Assembly: GCF_001421245.1 (NCBI RefSeq)
Contig: NZ_LMKE01000031.1
Coordinates: 115,973 to 152,614 of the forward strand
Reading direction: 5' to 3'
Source: Sphingomonas sp. Leaf10
Lineage (GTDB): Bacteria; Pseudomonadota; Alphaproteobacteria; Sphingomonadales; Sphingomonadaceae
Length of the DNA: 36,642 nt
Made by a program: the position numbers and the translations under genes. Of this stretch, positions 19,356 through 27,613 are shown in pieces (the stretch's first letter is position 1; each line of letters starts with the position of its first letter). The notes under the pieces are model-generated. The model searched no databases and was not told the DNA's origin. It worked only from the letters and a program-made list of their open reading frames with translations.

Positions 19356-20066
19356 TTACTTTCCCTTCACGGGGGCGGCCAACGACCGCATCGTCATCAT
19401 CATCGCCTGAGCCACGGCAGGCGTGACCGCCTGGCCCAGCTTGTTGGTTTCGTCGGTGATCGCCGCCTGCAGCTTGGGAACCGCCGACTGGAAACGGCGG
19501 CCAGCACCGGTAGCGCCGAAGCGCGCCAGTTCGCCGATCTGTGCCGGGGTCATCGCCTGCAACGACCCGGCCATATCGATCGCGCCGGTCAGGTCACTGG
19601 ACGTAAGCTTTCCGTTGGCTTGCCCCGCCGCCGCGATCTTGGCGGTATCGACATTGGCTGCGACCGCTCCTTGCAACGCCCTTCCCGTCGGCGACACCAG
19701 GAACCGGGTGACCTCGCGCAGGTCGTCGGCCGACAGGTCGGCGGCAGCGACCGCCGCGATCCGCTGCTGCAACGCCGGCAATCCGTCACGATAGGTCCGC
19801 TCGACCACGGCGGCGCCTGCGTCGAGCAGCTTGGTCCGCGCGCCCGGACTACGCTGTTCCAACGTGGTGATCGTCGGCTGTTGCGCCAGCGCTTTTCCGC
19901 CTTCGGTCCGGAAGCCGGCGACGGCGTTGCGCGTCGTCATCTCGGCGGGGACATACGCCTCTGCAAAAGCGAGCGCCTCGGCCGAAACCTTGGCCGCCGT
20001 GGCGGGGGCGGGAGCAGGAACGGCCGTCGGCGCCTGCACCAGCAACAGGGCGAGCGCGGCGATCAT
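19356..20066 (-). CDS. DUF2059 domain secreted protein
   Basis: A 236-residue exported protein. Residues 1-24 form a signal peptide or anchor (MIAALALLLVQAPTAVPA), followed by a short Ala/Pro linker. The rest is helical: ALQQRIAAVAAADLSADDLREVTRFLVSPTGRAL is the DUF2059 core, with FARFG-like and MMMTMRSLA repeats later. It starts inside the gltD stop (4-bp ATGA overlap) and ends one base before the gltB start, so it is translationally tied to both. I picked ATG 20066 for that overlap and for the signal peptide. Its role beside a cytoplasmic enzyme is unknown. Confidence 0.78.
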   Translation of the reverse strand: MIAALALLLVQAPTAVPAPAPATAAKVSAEALAFAEAYVPAEMTTRNAVAGFRTEGGKALAQQPTITTLEQRSPGARTKLLDAGAAVVERTYRDGLPALQQRIAAVAAADLSADDLREVTRFLVSPTGRALQGAVAANVDTAKIAAAGQANGKLTSSDLTGAIDMAGSLQAMTPAQIGELARFGATGAGRRFQSAVPKLQAAITDETNKLGQAVTPAVAQAMMMTMRSLAAPVKGK

Positions 20067-21508
20067 GCCGCCACCTTCGCCGCCTTGGCCTTCGCCTTGA
20101 GATAGCCATGCATCCGCTCGGTCACGTCGCGCCCATCCCGGATCGCCCACACCACCAGCGACGCCCCGCGCACGATATCGCCCGCCGCGAACACGCCATC
20201 CAGCGACGTCATCATCGACTTGCCGTCGACGCGCACCGTGCCCCAGCGGGTCACGCCCAGCTCCGGCGCGTCGAACAGCGTCGGCAGATCCTCGGCATCG
20301 AAGCCCAGCGCCTTCACCACCAGATCGGCGTCGAGCACGAATTCGTTGCCCGGATCACTTTCCGGCGCGCGGCGGCCCGAAGCGTCGGGCGCGCCCAGGC
20401 GCATGCCGGTCGCGCGGACCTGCACCACCTGTCCGTCGCGCTCGTCGAACGCGGCGGGGGCGGAGAGCCAGACGAACTCGACGCCTTCCTCCTCGGCATT
20501 GGCAACTTCGCGCTGCGATCCCGGCATGTTGGCGCGGTCGCGGCGATAGAGGCACTTCACCGACTTGGCGCCCTGGCGGATCGCGGTGCGGACGCAGTCC
20601 ATCGCGGTATCGCCGCCGCCGACGACGACGACATTCTTGCCCGCCGCATTCAGCGAGCCGTCGTCATAGGCAGCGACGCTGTCGCCAAAGCCGATCTTGT
20701 TCGACGTGGTCAGATAATCGAGCGCATCGACCACCCCGCCGCTGCCGACGCCCGGCGCCTTGATCGCGCGCGGCTTGTACACGCCGGTCGCGATCAGGAT
20801 CGCGTCGTGTTTTGCACGCAGCTCGTCGAGCTTCGCATCGCGGCCGACCTCGAACCCTTCGTGAAAGACGATGCCGCCTTCCTTCAGCCGCTCGACGCGG
20901 CGCATGACGACCGGCTTTTCCAGCTTGAAGCCGGGAATGCCATAGGTCAGCAGCCCGCCCGCCCGGTCGTACCGGTCATAGACATGGACCTCATAGCCGA
21001 GGTTGCGCAGCCATTCCGCCGCCGCCAGCCCCGCCGGACCCGCGCCGACGATCCCGACCGACTGGCCCCGCGCCGGGCCGACCGCGACCGGTTCGACCCA
21101 GCCATTCTCCCACGCGGTGTCGGTGATGAATTTCTCGACCGATCCGATCGTGACCGCGCCGTGGCCCGAAAACTCGATGACGCAATTGCCCTCGCACAAC
21201 CGGTCCTGCGGACAGATGCGACCGCAGATCTCCGGCATGGTCGAGGTGCTGTTCGACAGCTGATACGCTTCCTGCAACCTGCCCTCGGCGGTCAGGCGCA
21301 GCCAGTCGGGGATGTGGTTGTGCAGCGGGCAATGCACCGAACAATAGGGGACGCCGCATTGCGAACAGCGCCCCGCCTGATCCTCGGCGGTCGGCGGCGC
21401 GTAACGCTCCGCAATCTCCCGAAAGTCTTCCGCGCGCAGTTCCGGTTCCCGCTTGGCCGGATAGGCCTGCGCACGCGAGACGAACTTCAGCATTGCTTGA
21501 TCGGCCAT
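20063..21508 (-). CDS. gltD: Glutamate synthase small subunit (beta)
   Basis: Supplies electrons from NADPH to GltB. The 481-residue product begins with the two 4Fe-4S cysteine clusters (CSQCGVPYCSVHCPLHNHIPDW and CGRICPQDRLCEGNC). An FAD-binding GAGPAGLAAAEWL and an NADPH-binding GGGDTAMDCVRTA come next, and the protein closes with VFAAGDIVRGASLVVWAIRDGR. I chose ATG 21508, preceded by GGAGGG, over an in-frame start nine codons earlier. It is the first gene of the operon and has a promoter and an operator-like inverted repeat just upstream. Confidence 0.96.
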   Translation of the reverse strand: MADQAMLKFVSRAQAYPAKREPELRAEDFREIAERYAPPTAEDQAGRCSQCGVPYCSVHCPLHNHIPDWLRLTAEGRLQEAYQLSNSTSTMPEICGRICPQDRLCEGNCVIEFSGHGAVTIGSVEKFITDTAWENGWVEPVAVGPARGQSVGIVGAGPAGLAAAEWLRNLGYEVHVYDRYDRAGGLLTYGIPGFKLEKPVVMRRVERLKEGGIVFHEGFEVGRDAKLDELRAKHDAILIATGVYKPRAIKAPGVGSGGVVDALDYLTTSNKIGFGDSVAAYDDGSLNAAGKNVVVVGGGDTAMDCVRTAIRQGAKSVKCLYRRDRANMPGSQREVANAEEEGVEFVWLSAPAAFDERDGQVVQVRATGMRLGAPDASGRRAPESDPGNEFVLDADLVVKALGFDAEDLPTLFDAPELGVTRWGTVRVDGKSMMTSLDGVFAAGDIVRGASLVVWAIRDGRDVTERMHGYLKAKAKAAKVAA

Positions 21509-21530
21509 GATGCCCTCCGACCGTTCGGAA

Positions 21531-21558
21531 AGCATATTTCACGACGCGAGTCACGCAA
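21531..21558 (-). promoter_or_regulatory. Candidate sigma-70 promoter of the gltD operon
   Basis: On the minus strand TTGCGT (21558-21553), a 16-bp spacer and TATGCT (21536-21531). Transcription would start near 21524, giving a leader of roughly 15 nt with the GGAGGG site. Confidence 0.5.
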
Positions 21559-21567
21559 TAAACAACC

Positions 21568-21592
21568 ATTAGGTCAACGTAGTTGACCTAAT
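21568..21592. promoter_or_regulatory. Operator-like perfect inverted repeat upstream of gltD
   Basis: ATTAGGTCAAC (21568-21578), spacer GTA, GTTGACCTAAT (21582-21592): 11-bp half-sites with no mismatch. The centre is about 56 bp upstream of the predicted start, just above the -35 element, a position that favours an activator. I cannot name the regulator. Confidence 0.65.
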
Positions 21593-21659
21593 TAATCGCC
21601 GCATCCAACGCCACTAATGATATCCATTCTTAACTGACAAAACTAGGACCGAACCGGCC

Positions 21660-22505
21660 CTACCCCAACGGCGCGATCCGCCCTTGGGAAAGCAAGACAA
21701 TCAACGCGCTGCCCAACAGCACGCGATAGACGACGAACGCCATATACCCACGTGTCGACACCAGCTTCAGGAATCCGACGATCGATGCATATCCCACGAC
21801 GAACGAGATCGCGGTGGCAAGCAACGTCGGCCCCGGACCATAGGGACCGAACTGCCCCCACGTCTTGAGCAACTGATACAGCCCCGACGCCAGCACGGCG
21901 GGAATCGCCAGCAGGAATGAATAGCGTGCCGCCGCTTCGCGAGTGAATCCCATGAACAGCCCGGCGGTGATCGTTCCGCCCGATCGCGAGACACCGGGCA
22001 GCAACGCCATCGCCTGCGCAAAGCCGAACGCGATACCGCTCCCCCAGCCGAGCCGGTCGATGCCCCAGCGCCGCCGCCCGACCCGGTCGGCAATGCCCAG
22101 CAGGATGCCGAACCCGATCAGGCTGAACGCGGTGAACCACAGGTTGCGCAACGACGTCTCGATCGCGTCCTTGAACAACAACCCCAGCACGACGATCGGC
22201 AACGTACCGATGATGACCAGCCAGCCGATCCGGGCATTGTCCGCATCATGCGCGCCCTGCTTCCCAAAGAACTGGCCGAGCCACGCGGTCGCGATCCGCC
22301 AGATGTCCTTGCGGAAATACAGCAGCACCGCCGCCTCGGTCCCGATCTGGATGATCGCGGTGAAGGCGGCACCCGGATCGGTACCCGACGGCAGGAACGC
22401 GCCGGCGATGCGCAGATGCGCGCTGGAAGAGACCGGCAGGAACTCGGTCAGCCCCTGGATCACCCCCAGGATCGCGGCCTCGAGCCACGATTGCGCATTG
22501 CTCAT
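21660..22505 (-). CDS. uppP: Undecaprenyl-diphosphatase UppP
   Basis: Removes a phosphate from undecaprenyl diphosphate, recycling the lipid carrier for peptidoglycan and other envelope polymers, and also underlies bacitracin resistance. The 281-residue membrane protein has both family signatures: GLTEFLPVSSSAH near the N-terminus (Glu21) and LLPGVSRSGGT in the middle. Seven to eight hydrophobic segments are visible. The ATG overlaps the stop of the SDR gene by 4 bp, so the two form an operon. I reject a longer frame upstream because the overlap start gives the family N-terminus. Confidence 0.95.
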   Translation of the reverse strand: MSNAQSWLEAAILGVIQGLTEFLPVSSSAHLRIAGAFLPSGTDPGAAFTAIIQIGTEAAVLLYFRKDIWRIATAWLGQFFGKQGAHDADNARIGWLVIIGTLPIVVLGLLFKDAIETSLRNLWFTAFSLIGFGILLGIADRVGRRRWGIDRLGWGSGIAFGFAQAMALLPGVSRSGGTITAGLFMGFTREAAARYSFLLAIPAVLASGLYQLLKTWGQFGPYGPGPTLLATAISFVVGYASIVGFLKLVSTRGYMAFVVYRVLLGSALIVLLSQGRIAPLG

Positions 22506-23446
22506 ATACGGGCGGCTTTGTTGAAGCGGCCATTCTTGCGATACGCGACCAGCCATTCGGGCGCGACCGTCGCCAGCGGCACCGGGCGGATGTCGAACGC
22601 GTCGATCCCGGCCACGTCACCGGTGACGACATTGTCGCGCGACAGCATCGCCCACTGATCCTTGCTGATCGGCGTGAACGGCAGCGCCGCGATCAGCCCG
22701 CCCAGTTCGTTGGCGACCTCGACGAAGCGCACGTCGCGACCGATCGCACGCGCGATCCAGCGGTTCAGCTCACCCATCGACACCACGTCGGGACCGCCGA
22801 TCGCATAAGCCTGCCCACCGAAGCGGTCGGGATCGGCCAGCGCCTTCACCACCACCTGCGCCAGATCGACGACATAGATTGGCTGGAATTTCGTCCCCGC
22901 CGCCATCACCGGGACGATCGGCCGCCCGATCAGCGCCGGCGCACCCGCGATCATCCCGGCAAAGCGATTGACGAAGCCGTCCTCGCGACCGAACACGATC
23001 GACGGGCGCAGGATCGTGGCATTCGGGAATGCCGCGCGCACCGCTTCCTCGCCCGCCGCCTTCGACCGGCCATAGGCGGAGGGCGACGCCGGATCGGCAC
23101 CGATCGCCGAAATCTGCACGAACGCCTTGGCCCCCGCCGCTGCGGCCGCCTCGGCGACGTTGCGGGCACCCGTCACATGGACCTTGTCGAAATCGCCGTC
23201 GAGAATGCCGACCAGGTTCACGACCGCATCCGATCCCGCCACCGCCCGCGCCAGCGTGTCGGGGCGCGACAGGTCGGCGGCGACGAACTGCGTCTGGCCA
23301 AGGCCACCCTGCGTCCGCAGGTGCAGTGCCTGACGCGGATCACGCTGCGCGATGCGGACGCGCGCGCCCGCCTTCAACAATTCCTGAACGACATAGCGGC
23401 CGACGAAACCGCCACCGCCGAACAGCGTCACCAACTGGTTCTTCAT
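22502..23446 (-). CDS. NDUFA9-like (complex I subunit family) atypical SDR protein
   Basis: A 314-residue Rossmann-fold protein. The N-terminal nucleotide-binding motif is LFGGGGFVGRYV (residues 8-19). VNLVGIL and VTGARNVAEAAAAAGAKAFVQISAIGADP follow, then SAYGRSKAAGE with the Tyr-xxx-Lys pair and ATILRPSIVFG. This is the complex I NDUFA9-like group of SDR proteins in alphaproteobacteria; whether it binds complex I here is not shown. I chose ATG 23446, with AGGCGGG upstream. Its stop overlaps the uppP start. Confidence 0.85.
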   Translation of the reverse strand: MKNQLVTLFGGGGFVGRYVVQELLKAGARVRIAQRDPRQALHLRTQGGLGQTQFVAADLSRPDTLARAVAGSDAVVNLVGILDGDFDKVHVTGARNVAEAAAAAGAKAFVQISAIGADPASPSAYGRSKAAGEEAVRAAFPNATILRPSIVFGREDGFVNRFAGMIAGAPALIGRPIVPVMAAGTKFQPIYVVDLAQVVVKALADPDRFGGQAYAIGGPDVVSMGELNRWIARAIGRDVRFVEVANELGGLIAALPFTPISKDQWAMLSRDNVVTGDVAGIDAFDIRPVPLATVAPEWLVAYRKNGRFNKAARI

Positions 23447-23544
23447 CGTGCCCGCCTTTGCTTGGCCCACATGCCTCTATGCCAGCCCCATGCCGCTCCC
23501 GCAGCAAAACGGCAAGGACAACGTAAAAATCGCAAAACAAGTTG

Positions 23545-23573
23545 TTGACACCCCGCCGCACCCCCCGTAGAGG
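23545..23573 (+). promoter_or_regulatory. Promoter of the tRNA-Leu gene
   Basis: TTGACA (23545-23550), 17-bp spacer and TAGAGG (23568-23573), which puts the start close to 23580, ten bases before the tRNA. The spacing and the strong -35 suit a stable-RNA promoter. Confidence 0.7.
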
Positions 23574-23589
23574 CGCCCTCCTACCCCGT

Positions 23590-23676
23590 GCCCAGATGGC
23601 GGAATTGGTAGACGCACCAGCTTCAGGTGCTGGCGATCGCAAGGTCGTGGAGGTTCGAGTCCTCTTCTGGGCACCA
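23590..23676 (+). tRNA. tRNA-Leu (anticodon CAG)
   Basis: An 87-nt class II tRNA with encoded CCA. The acceptor stem GCCCAGA (23590-23596) pairs with TCTGGGC (23666-23672), followed by A and CCA. The anticodon arm CCAGC-TTCAGGT-GCTGG gives anticodon CAG at 23624-23626. The long variable arm expected for Leu is present, and the T arm GAGG-TTCGAGT-CCTC is perfect. It reads CUG, a main Leu codon in GC-rich genomes. Confidence 0.96.
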
Positions 23677-23695
23677 TTTTCTCCTTCGGGAGAAA
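23677..23695 (+). terminator. Hairpin after tRNA-Leu
   Basis: TTTCTCC (23678-23684), tetraloop TTCG, GGAGAAA (23689-23695), immediately after the CCA. There is no U tract after it, so it may direct 3' processing or stability rather than classic termination. Confidence 0.45.
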
Positions 23696-23833
23696 CGCGC
23701 TACCGGTCGCGCAGCGGAGACCGGCAGTCCGCCAATAAACACAAATGACCCGCGAGATAATCTGCGCGCGTTCCTTCGTCGGTCGATCGGGAACGAACGG
23801 CGGACGGCAATACTCCGCCGCCCGCCCGGTTCG

Positions 23834-25504
23834 CTATTCCGCCTCGACCTGGGCGGTTCCGGCGGTTGCGCCCTTGACCAGCCCGTCCAGCGTCGCGCTG
23901 TCGAAGCCAAGTTCCTTCATCAGCCCGTCGATCACCGGCGCCTGTGCGCGATAGCGCAGCGCCGCGCTGACCGCGGCATTGGCGAGGTTGCCGTCGCCAC
24001 CGGCCCCGGCGGCGACCGCCCCGCCCCCGGCCATGGCACCGCCGCCGGCGAGGCCATCGACCTGTACGATGCGGATGCTGTCGATCGCCTCCATCGGCTT
24101 GGCCGCCTCGCGGACCAGTTCGGGCAGGACGTTGAGCAGCGCGAGGCGGGTCTGCAGCGCGACCTGTTCGTTCGACAACAGGTTCGCCGCCTCGTTGACC
24201 GCGCGCTGGCCGGCGGCTTCCACTTCGAAACGAACCCGGCTGGCCTCGGCGCGCAGCTTTTCGGCCTCCGCTTCACCCTCGGCGGCGGCCCGCAGCGCGG
24301 CGGCACGATCGGCGGCGGCTTGCGCCTCAGCCTCCGCCTGTACCTTGATCGCGATCGCGGCGCGTTCCGCCTCGCGCGCGGCGTCGATCAGTTCGATGCG
24401 CTTCTGGCGTTCGGCGACCTCGGTCTCGCGCGCGGTGCTGACGCGTTCCTCGGCGGCAACCGCTTCGGCGCGCGCCTGATCGGCCTCGGCCTTGGCCTGG
24501 CTTTCCTGCCGGCTCTTGTTCTGGACCGCGATCTGCTGTTCCTGCCGGGCGATCGCCAGCGACTGTTCCTGGGCGATGCGCGCTTGCTGAATGGCGCGAT
24601 CGGCCTCGATCTGCGCGGCGTCGGTCTGCTGCTTGGCAGAAATCCGCGCCTGATCGGCCTCGCGCTGGCGATCGGTCTGCTGGCGCGCGATCTCGCTGGC
24701 CTGTTCGGCGCGGCGCACTTCCAGTTCGCGCTCCTGTTCCAGCCGCGCGAATTCGGCGTCACGCGCGATGGTGAAGGAGGTGCGCGACGCCTCCAGATTC
24801 TTCGCCTCGATCTGGACCCGCGTATCCTGTTCGATGTCGTTGCGGGTCTTCTTGCGCAGTTCGATCTGTTCGGTCAGCTTGGTCAGACCCTCTGCGTCGA
24901 ACGCGTTATTGGCGTTGAAATGCTCGATCGAGGTCTGGTCCAGCCCGGTCAGCGACACGCTTTCCAGCTCTAGCCCGTTCATCGCCAGATCGGCGGACGA
25001 TACCTGTTGCACCTTCTGCACGAATTCGCTGCGCTGTTCGTGCAGTTGGTTCATCGTCATCCCCGCCGCGACCGACCGCAGCGCGTCGACGAACTTGCCC
25101 TCGACCAGCTCCTTCAGCGCCTCCGGGTGCATCGTCCGCTGGCCCAGCGTCTGCGCGGCGGTCGCCAGCGCCTCGCGATCGGGGCGGACGCGGACATAGA
25201 ATTCCGCCCGCACATCGATGCGCAACCGGTCGAGCGTGATCAGCGCGTCGCCGTTGCGCCGCTCCACCGCCAGCCGCACGGTGTTCATGTTGACCGGCAT
25301 CGTCTCATGCAGCACCGGCAGCACCAGCGCGCCGCCGTTCATCACCACCTTCTCGCCGCCGAAACCGGTACGGACGAACGCGATCTCCTTCGACGCGCGC
25401 TTGTACAGCCGCGCCATGACGATGCCGATGATGATGAGCGCGAGCAGCGGCACGCCCGCATAGAAGACGACGGCGCCAACGCCGGCAGGCACGAGATCGG
25501 TCAT
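23834..25504 (-). CDS. Flotillin family protein (YqiK/FloT type)
   Basis: A 556-residue membrane-associated protein. An N-terminal hydrophobic segment (about 9-31) anchors it, and an SPFH/band-7 domain follows (YKRASKEIAFVRTGFGGEKVVMNGG to about residue 220). A long Ala/Glu/Gln-rich coiled coil covers roughly 220-450, and a Gly/Ala-rich tail ends the protein. Flotillins organise membrane microdomains and protein complexes. The ATG overlaps the stop of the YqiJ-like gene by 4 bp, the usual flotillin plus NfeD/YqiJ pairing. The Gly-rich tail near residues 495-512 is low-complexity. Confidence 0.92.
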   Translation of the reverse strand: MTDLVPAGVGAVVFYAGVPLLALIIIGIVMARLYKRASKEIAFVRTGFGGEKVVMNGGALVLPVLHETMPVNMNTVRLAVERRNGDALITLDRLRIDVRAEFYVRVRPDREALATAAQTLGQRTMHPEALKELVEGKFVDALRSVAAGMTMNQLHEQRSEFVQKVQQVSSADLAMNGLELESVSLTGLDQTSIEHFNANNAFDAEGLTKLTEQIELRKKTRNDIEQDTRVQIEAKNLEASRTSFTIARDAEFARLEQERELEVRRAEQASEIARQQTDRQREADQARISAKQQTDAAQIEADRAIQQARIAQEQSLAIARQEQQIAVQNKSRQESQAKAEADQARAEAVAAEERVSTARETEVAERQKRIELIDAAREAERAAIAIKVQAEAEAQAAADRAAALRAAAEGEAEAEKLRAEASRVRFEVEAAGQRAVNEAANLLSNEQVALQTRLALLNVLPELVREAAKPMEAIDSIRIVQVDGLAGGGAMAGGGAVAAGAGGDGNLANAAVSAALRYRAQAPVIDGLMKELGFDSATLDGLVKGATAGTAQVEAE

Positions 25505-26106
25505 GAATCCATCCAGTTGGAGAAACGGGGCGAGCTGTGCAGGATCGCGCGAAAGCCATGGCCCTCGCGGCGGACGAGCAGGACCGTGTCGCCTTCGACG
25601 AAGCTGTCGGCAGGGTCGTTGGGTTCGACCAGCACATGATGCGCCTGTCCGTGCGGATCGACGACGCGGGTGCGGGCGGGCGACCCGCTGGCGGCGCGGC
25701 CGACGGTAATGATGCCGGCGCGACCGACCAGATCGTCGATCTCGAACGCGGTCGTTTCGTCTTGCGGAATGACCTTGGCGAGGATGCGCGACAGCCCCGC
25801 GGTCAGCGGCAGCGCGACGACCAGCGCGGCGGGAATGGCGATCCACGGCGACAGCAATGCGCCGGTCCATTCGAGTGCGGTCTGCTGTCCGGCCAGCCCG
25901 ACGCTGCCGAACGCCGCCAGAAACGCGATCAGCAGCACGAGCAACGGCACCCGACCGACGCCCAGCCAGTCGAACAGTCCGGAATCAAGGTCGAGGTCGA
26001 AATCCCCGCCGCCCAGTCCCAGTGCCTCGATCACCCCGATCGCCAGCATCAGCACCCATGCGGCCGTGAACACGACCGCCTCCGGTGCGATGAGCAACTC
26101 CATCAT
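25501..26106 (-). CDS. YqiJ/NfeD-like membrane protein with OB-fold
   Basis: A 201-residue protein. Three hydrophobic segments (about 9-30, 53-75, 87-105) precede a soluble C-terminal domain: LVGRAGIITVGRAASGSPARTRVVDPHGQAHHVLVEP...VEGDTVLLVRREG is an OB-fold typical of NfeD/YqiJ proteins, which accompany flotillins. It overlaps the flotillin start by 4 bp, so the two form an operon and probably act together in the membrane. Two adjacent ATG codons are possible starts. Confidence 0.87.
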   Translation of the reverse strand: MMELLIAPEAVVFTAAWVLMLAIGVIEALGLGGGDFDLDLDSGLFDWLGVGRVPLLVLLIAFLAAFGSVGLAGQQTALEWTGALLSPWIAIPAALVVALPLTAGLSRILAKVIPQDETTAFEIDDLVGRAGIITVGRAASGSPARTRVVDPHGQAHHVLVEPNDPADSFVEGDTVLLVRREGHGFRAILHSSPRFSNWMDS

Positions 26107-26204
26107 CCCCCGGCCCCCTGTCTGTGGGAGAGAGTAGCGGACGGATGGCGGGGGTCAATGGCGGTTGCCCCCGGATCGGTTGCGACCCGGGACGGCGTAA
26201 GTCG

Positions 26205-27074
26205 TCAGAAGCTGTAGGCGATCCCGACCGCGCCCAGCCACTGGTTGCTCGATCCGTTGCGCGCGACGATCGGGCTGTCGGCGAAATCGTTCAGCAGCTT
26301 GCGATAGACCACGGTCCCGAACAGCTGCCAGCCCGAACGCAGATCACCGCTGATCGATCGACCGCCGAGCACGCCCAGCGTCCAGTTCTTCCACCCGCCA
26401 CGCGCATTATAGACCGGCAGGCCGCTTGCCAGCGACTGGGCCGGCGTGACCGAGAAATAGCTGTCGGCATAGCCTTCGCCGACCCGCTCGGCCGACACGA
26501 TCACGCCGGCGATGGCGCGGGTGCTCAGCGGCGTGACATAATTGATCGTCGGCGCCAGCACCGTCGACTTGTGCCCGCCGCCCACATCCTTGCGATAGCT
26601 GATCGATGCCGACAGCCGGTCGAATTGCGAGGTGACGACCCCGGTCTTGCCGATGCCGACATAGCCGCCCAGTTCGATCGCGGTGTCGACGGTGCCGAGC
26701 GCACGGACCTGTGCATCGTCGATGCCCTTGGTCGTGTTGCGGTTCAGGTTTACGACCGCGATCGGCCCCGCCTGGAAATCCCAGGTCGGCCCGACGCCGT
26801 CACGGATCAGGTCGACGCTGGCCCGGTTGCCGGCCAGCAGGAAATTGAAGCCCGACACCCGCCCGGTCGCGGCCGGCACCGGGCTGAACGAATAATCGTC
26901 CGACCCTTCATAATCGGGCAGGACCGCCGCCCCCAGCCCGACGACGTAGAAATCGGCACCGGTATCGGTGTTGGGCAGCGCCGATGCGGGCACGGCCGGC
27001 GTCGCCGCCTCCTGTGCGAAGGCGGGCGTGGCAAGGGCGGCAGCGGTCAGGACGGCGGCGAAAATGGCGCGCAA
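26205..27074 (-). CDS. MipA/OmpV family outer-membrane protein
   Basis: A 289-residue secreted protein. Residues 1-21 are a signal peptide ending ATPAFA. The mature protein has VVGLGAAVLPDYEGSDDYSFSPVPA, the opening of the MipA/OmpV family, and ends in alternating beta-barrel-type sequence closing GIAYSF. The start is TTG at 27074, supported by GGAG upstream. E. coli MipA scaffolds murein synthesis enzymes, but most family members are simply outer-membrane proteins of unknown role. Confidence 0.85.
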   Translation of the reverse strand: MRAIFAAVLTAAALATPAFAQEAATPAVPASALPNTDTGADFYVVGLGAAVLPDYEGSDDYSFSPVPAATGRVSGFNFLLAGNRASVDLIRDGVGPTWDFQAGPIAVVNLNRNTTKGIDDAQVRALGTVDTAIELGGYVGIGKTGVVTSQFDRLSASISYRKDVGGGHKSTVLAPTINYVTPLSTRAIAGVIVSAERVGEGYADSYFSVTPAQSLASGLPVYNARGGWKNWTLGVLGGRSISGDLRSGWQLFGTVVYRKLLNDFADSPIVARNGSSNQWLGAVGIAYSF

Positions 27075-27142
27075 GGGCGTGGCTCCGAGAAAATATTGCC
27101 CGGCCGTAACGCTATCCCGCCCGCTTCGGTCCGTGCCAGATA

Positions 27143-27613
27143 CTAGAGGAGATAGCGAATCCGCACCTGTTGCATGGTTACATCACCCGCCAGCGGGAAT
27201 TCCGCCGCGCTGAACTTGGGCGGACCGAAGCGGATCGCGGGGTTGCGGGAGAAACCGAATCCTTCGCGCGGGATGCCGGCAAAGGTGTCGAGCTTCGCGT
27301 TGTTGTTCTCGTCATGGATGACCGACACGGCATAATCGCCCCGGCCCAACCCGGCGATACGCACCCCGCGCTCTCCGGCGGGAAAGGTCCGGGTGACGGC
27401 GTTGCGATCGTCGGTGCAGCCGGGAAAATTCTTGGGATCGGCGGTCAGGCACAGCAGGATGGCGCCCTTGGTCGAACGCAGGTCGCTGATCCGGACGTCA
27501 AGCGTGCCGGTCGGCATGGCCCCCGGCAGCGTCGCCAGCGCCAGCGCCGCCAGCGCGATTCGCCCGCCTCGCGACGCGCGCGCGTTCCTTCTCGAAGTCG
27601 CCGAGACCGCCAT
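27143..27613 (-). CDS. DUF2141 domain protein, N-terminus overlapping the desaturase gene
   Basis: A 156-residue exported protein. After a signal-like stretch (RIALAALALATLPGA) comes the DUF2141 core: TLDVRISDLRSTKGAILLCLT...GDYAVSVIHDENNNAKLDTFAGIPREGFGFSRNP. Function is unknown. The start is uncertain: ATG 27613 gives a plausible but odd 18-residue lead-in before the hydrophobic core, and it lies 116 bp inside the desaturase gene. A later ATG at 27517 would lose the signal. No good ribosome-binding site is seen for 27613. Similar DUF2141 proteins occur beside carotenoid genes in sphingomonads, as I recall. Confidence 0.72.
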   Translation of the reverse strand: MAVSATSRRNARASRGGRIALAALALATLPGAMPTGTLDVRISDLRSTKGAILLCLTADPKNFPGCTDDRNAVTRTFPAGERGVRIAGLGRGDYAVSVIHDENNNAKLDTFAGIPREGFGFSRNPAIRFGPPKFSAAEFPLAGDVTMQQVRIRYLL

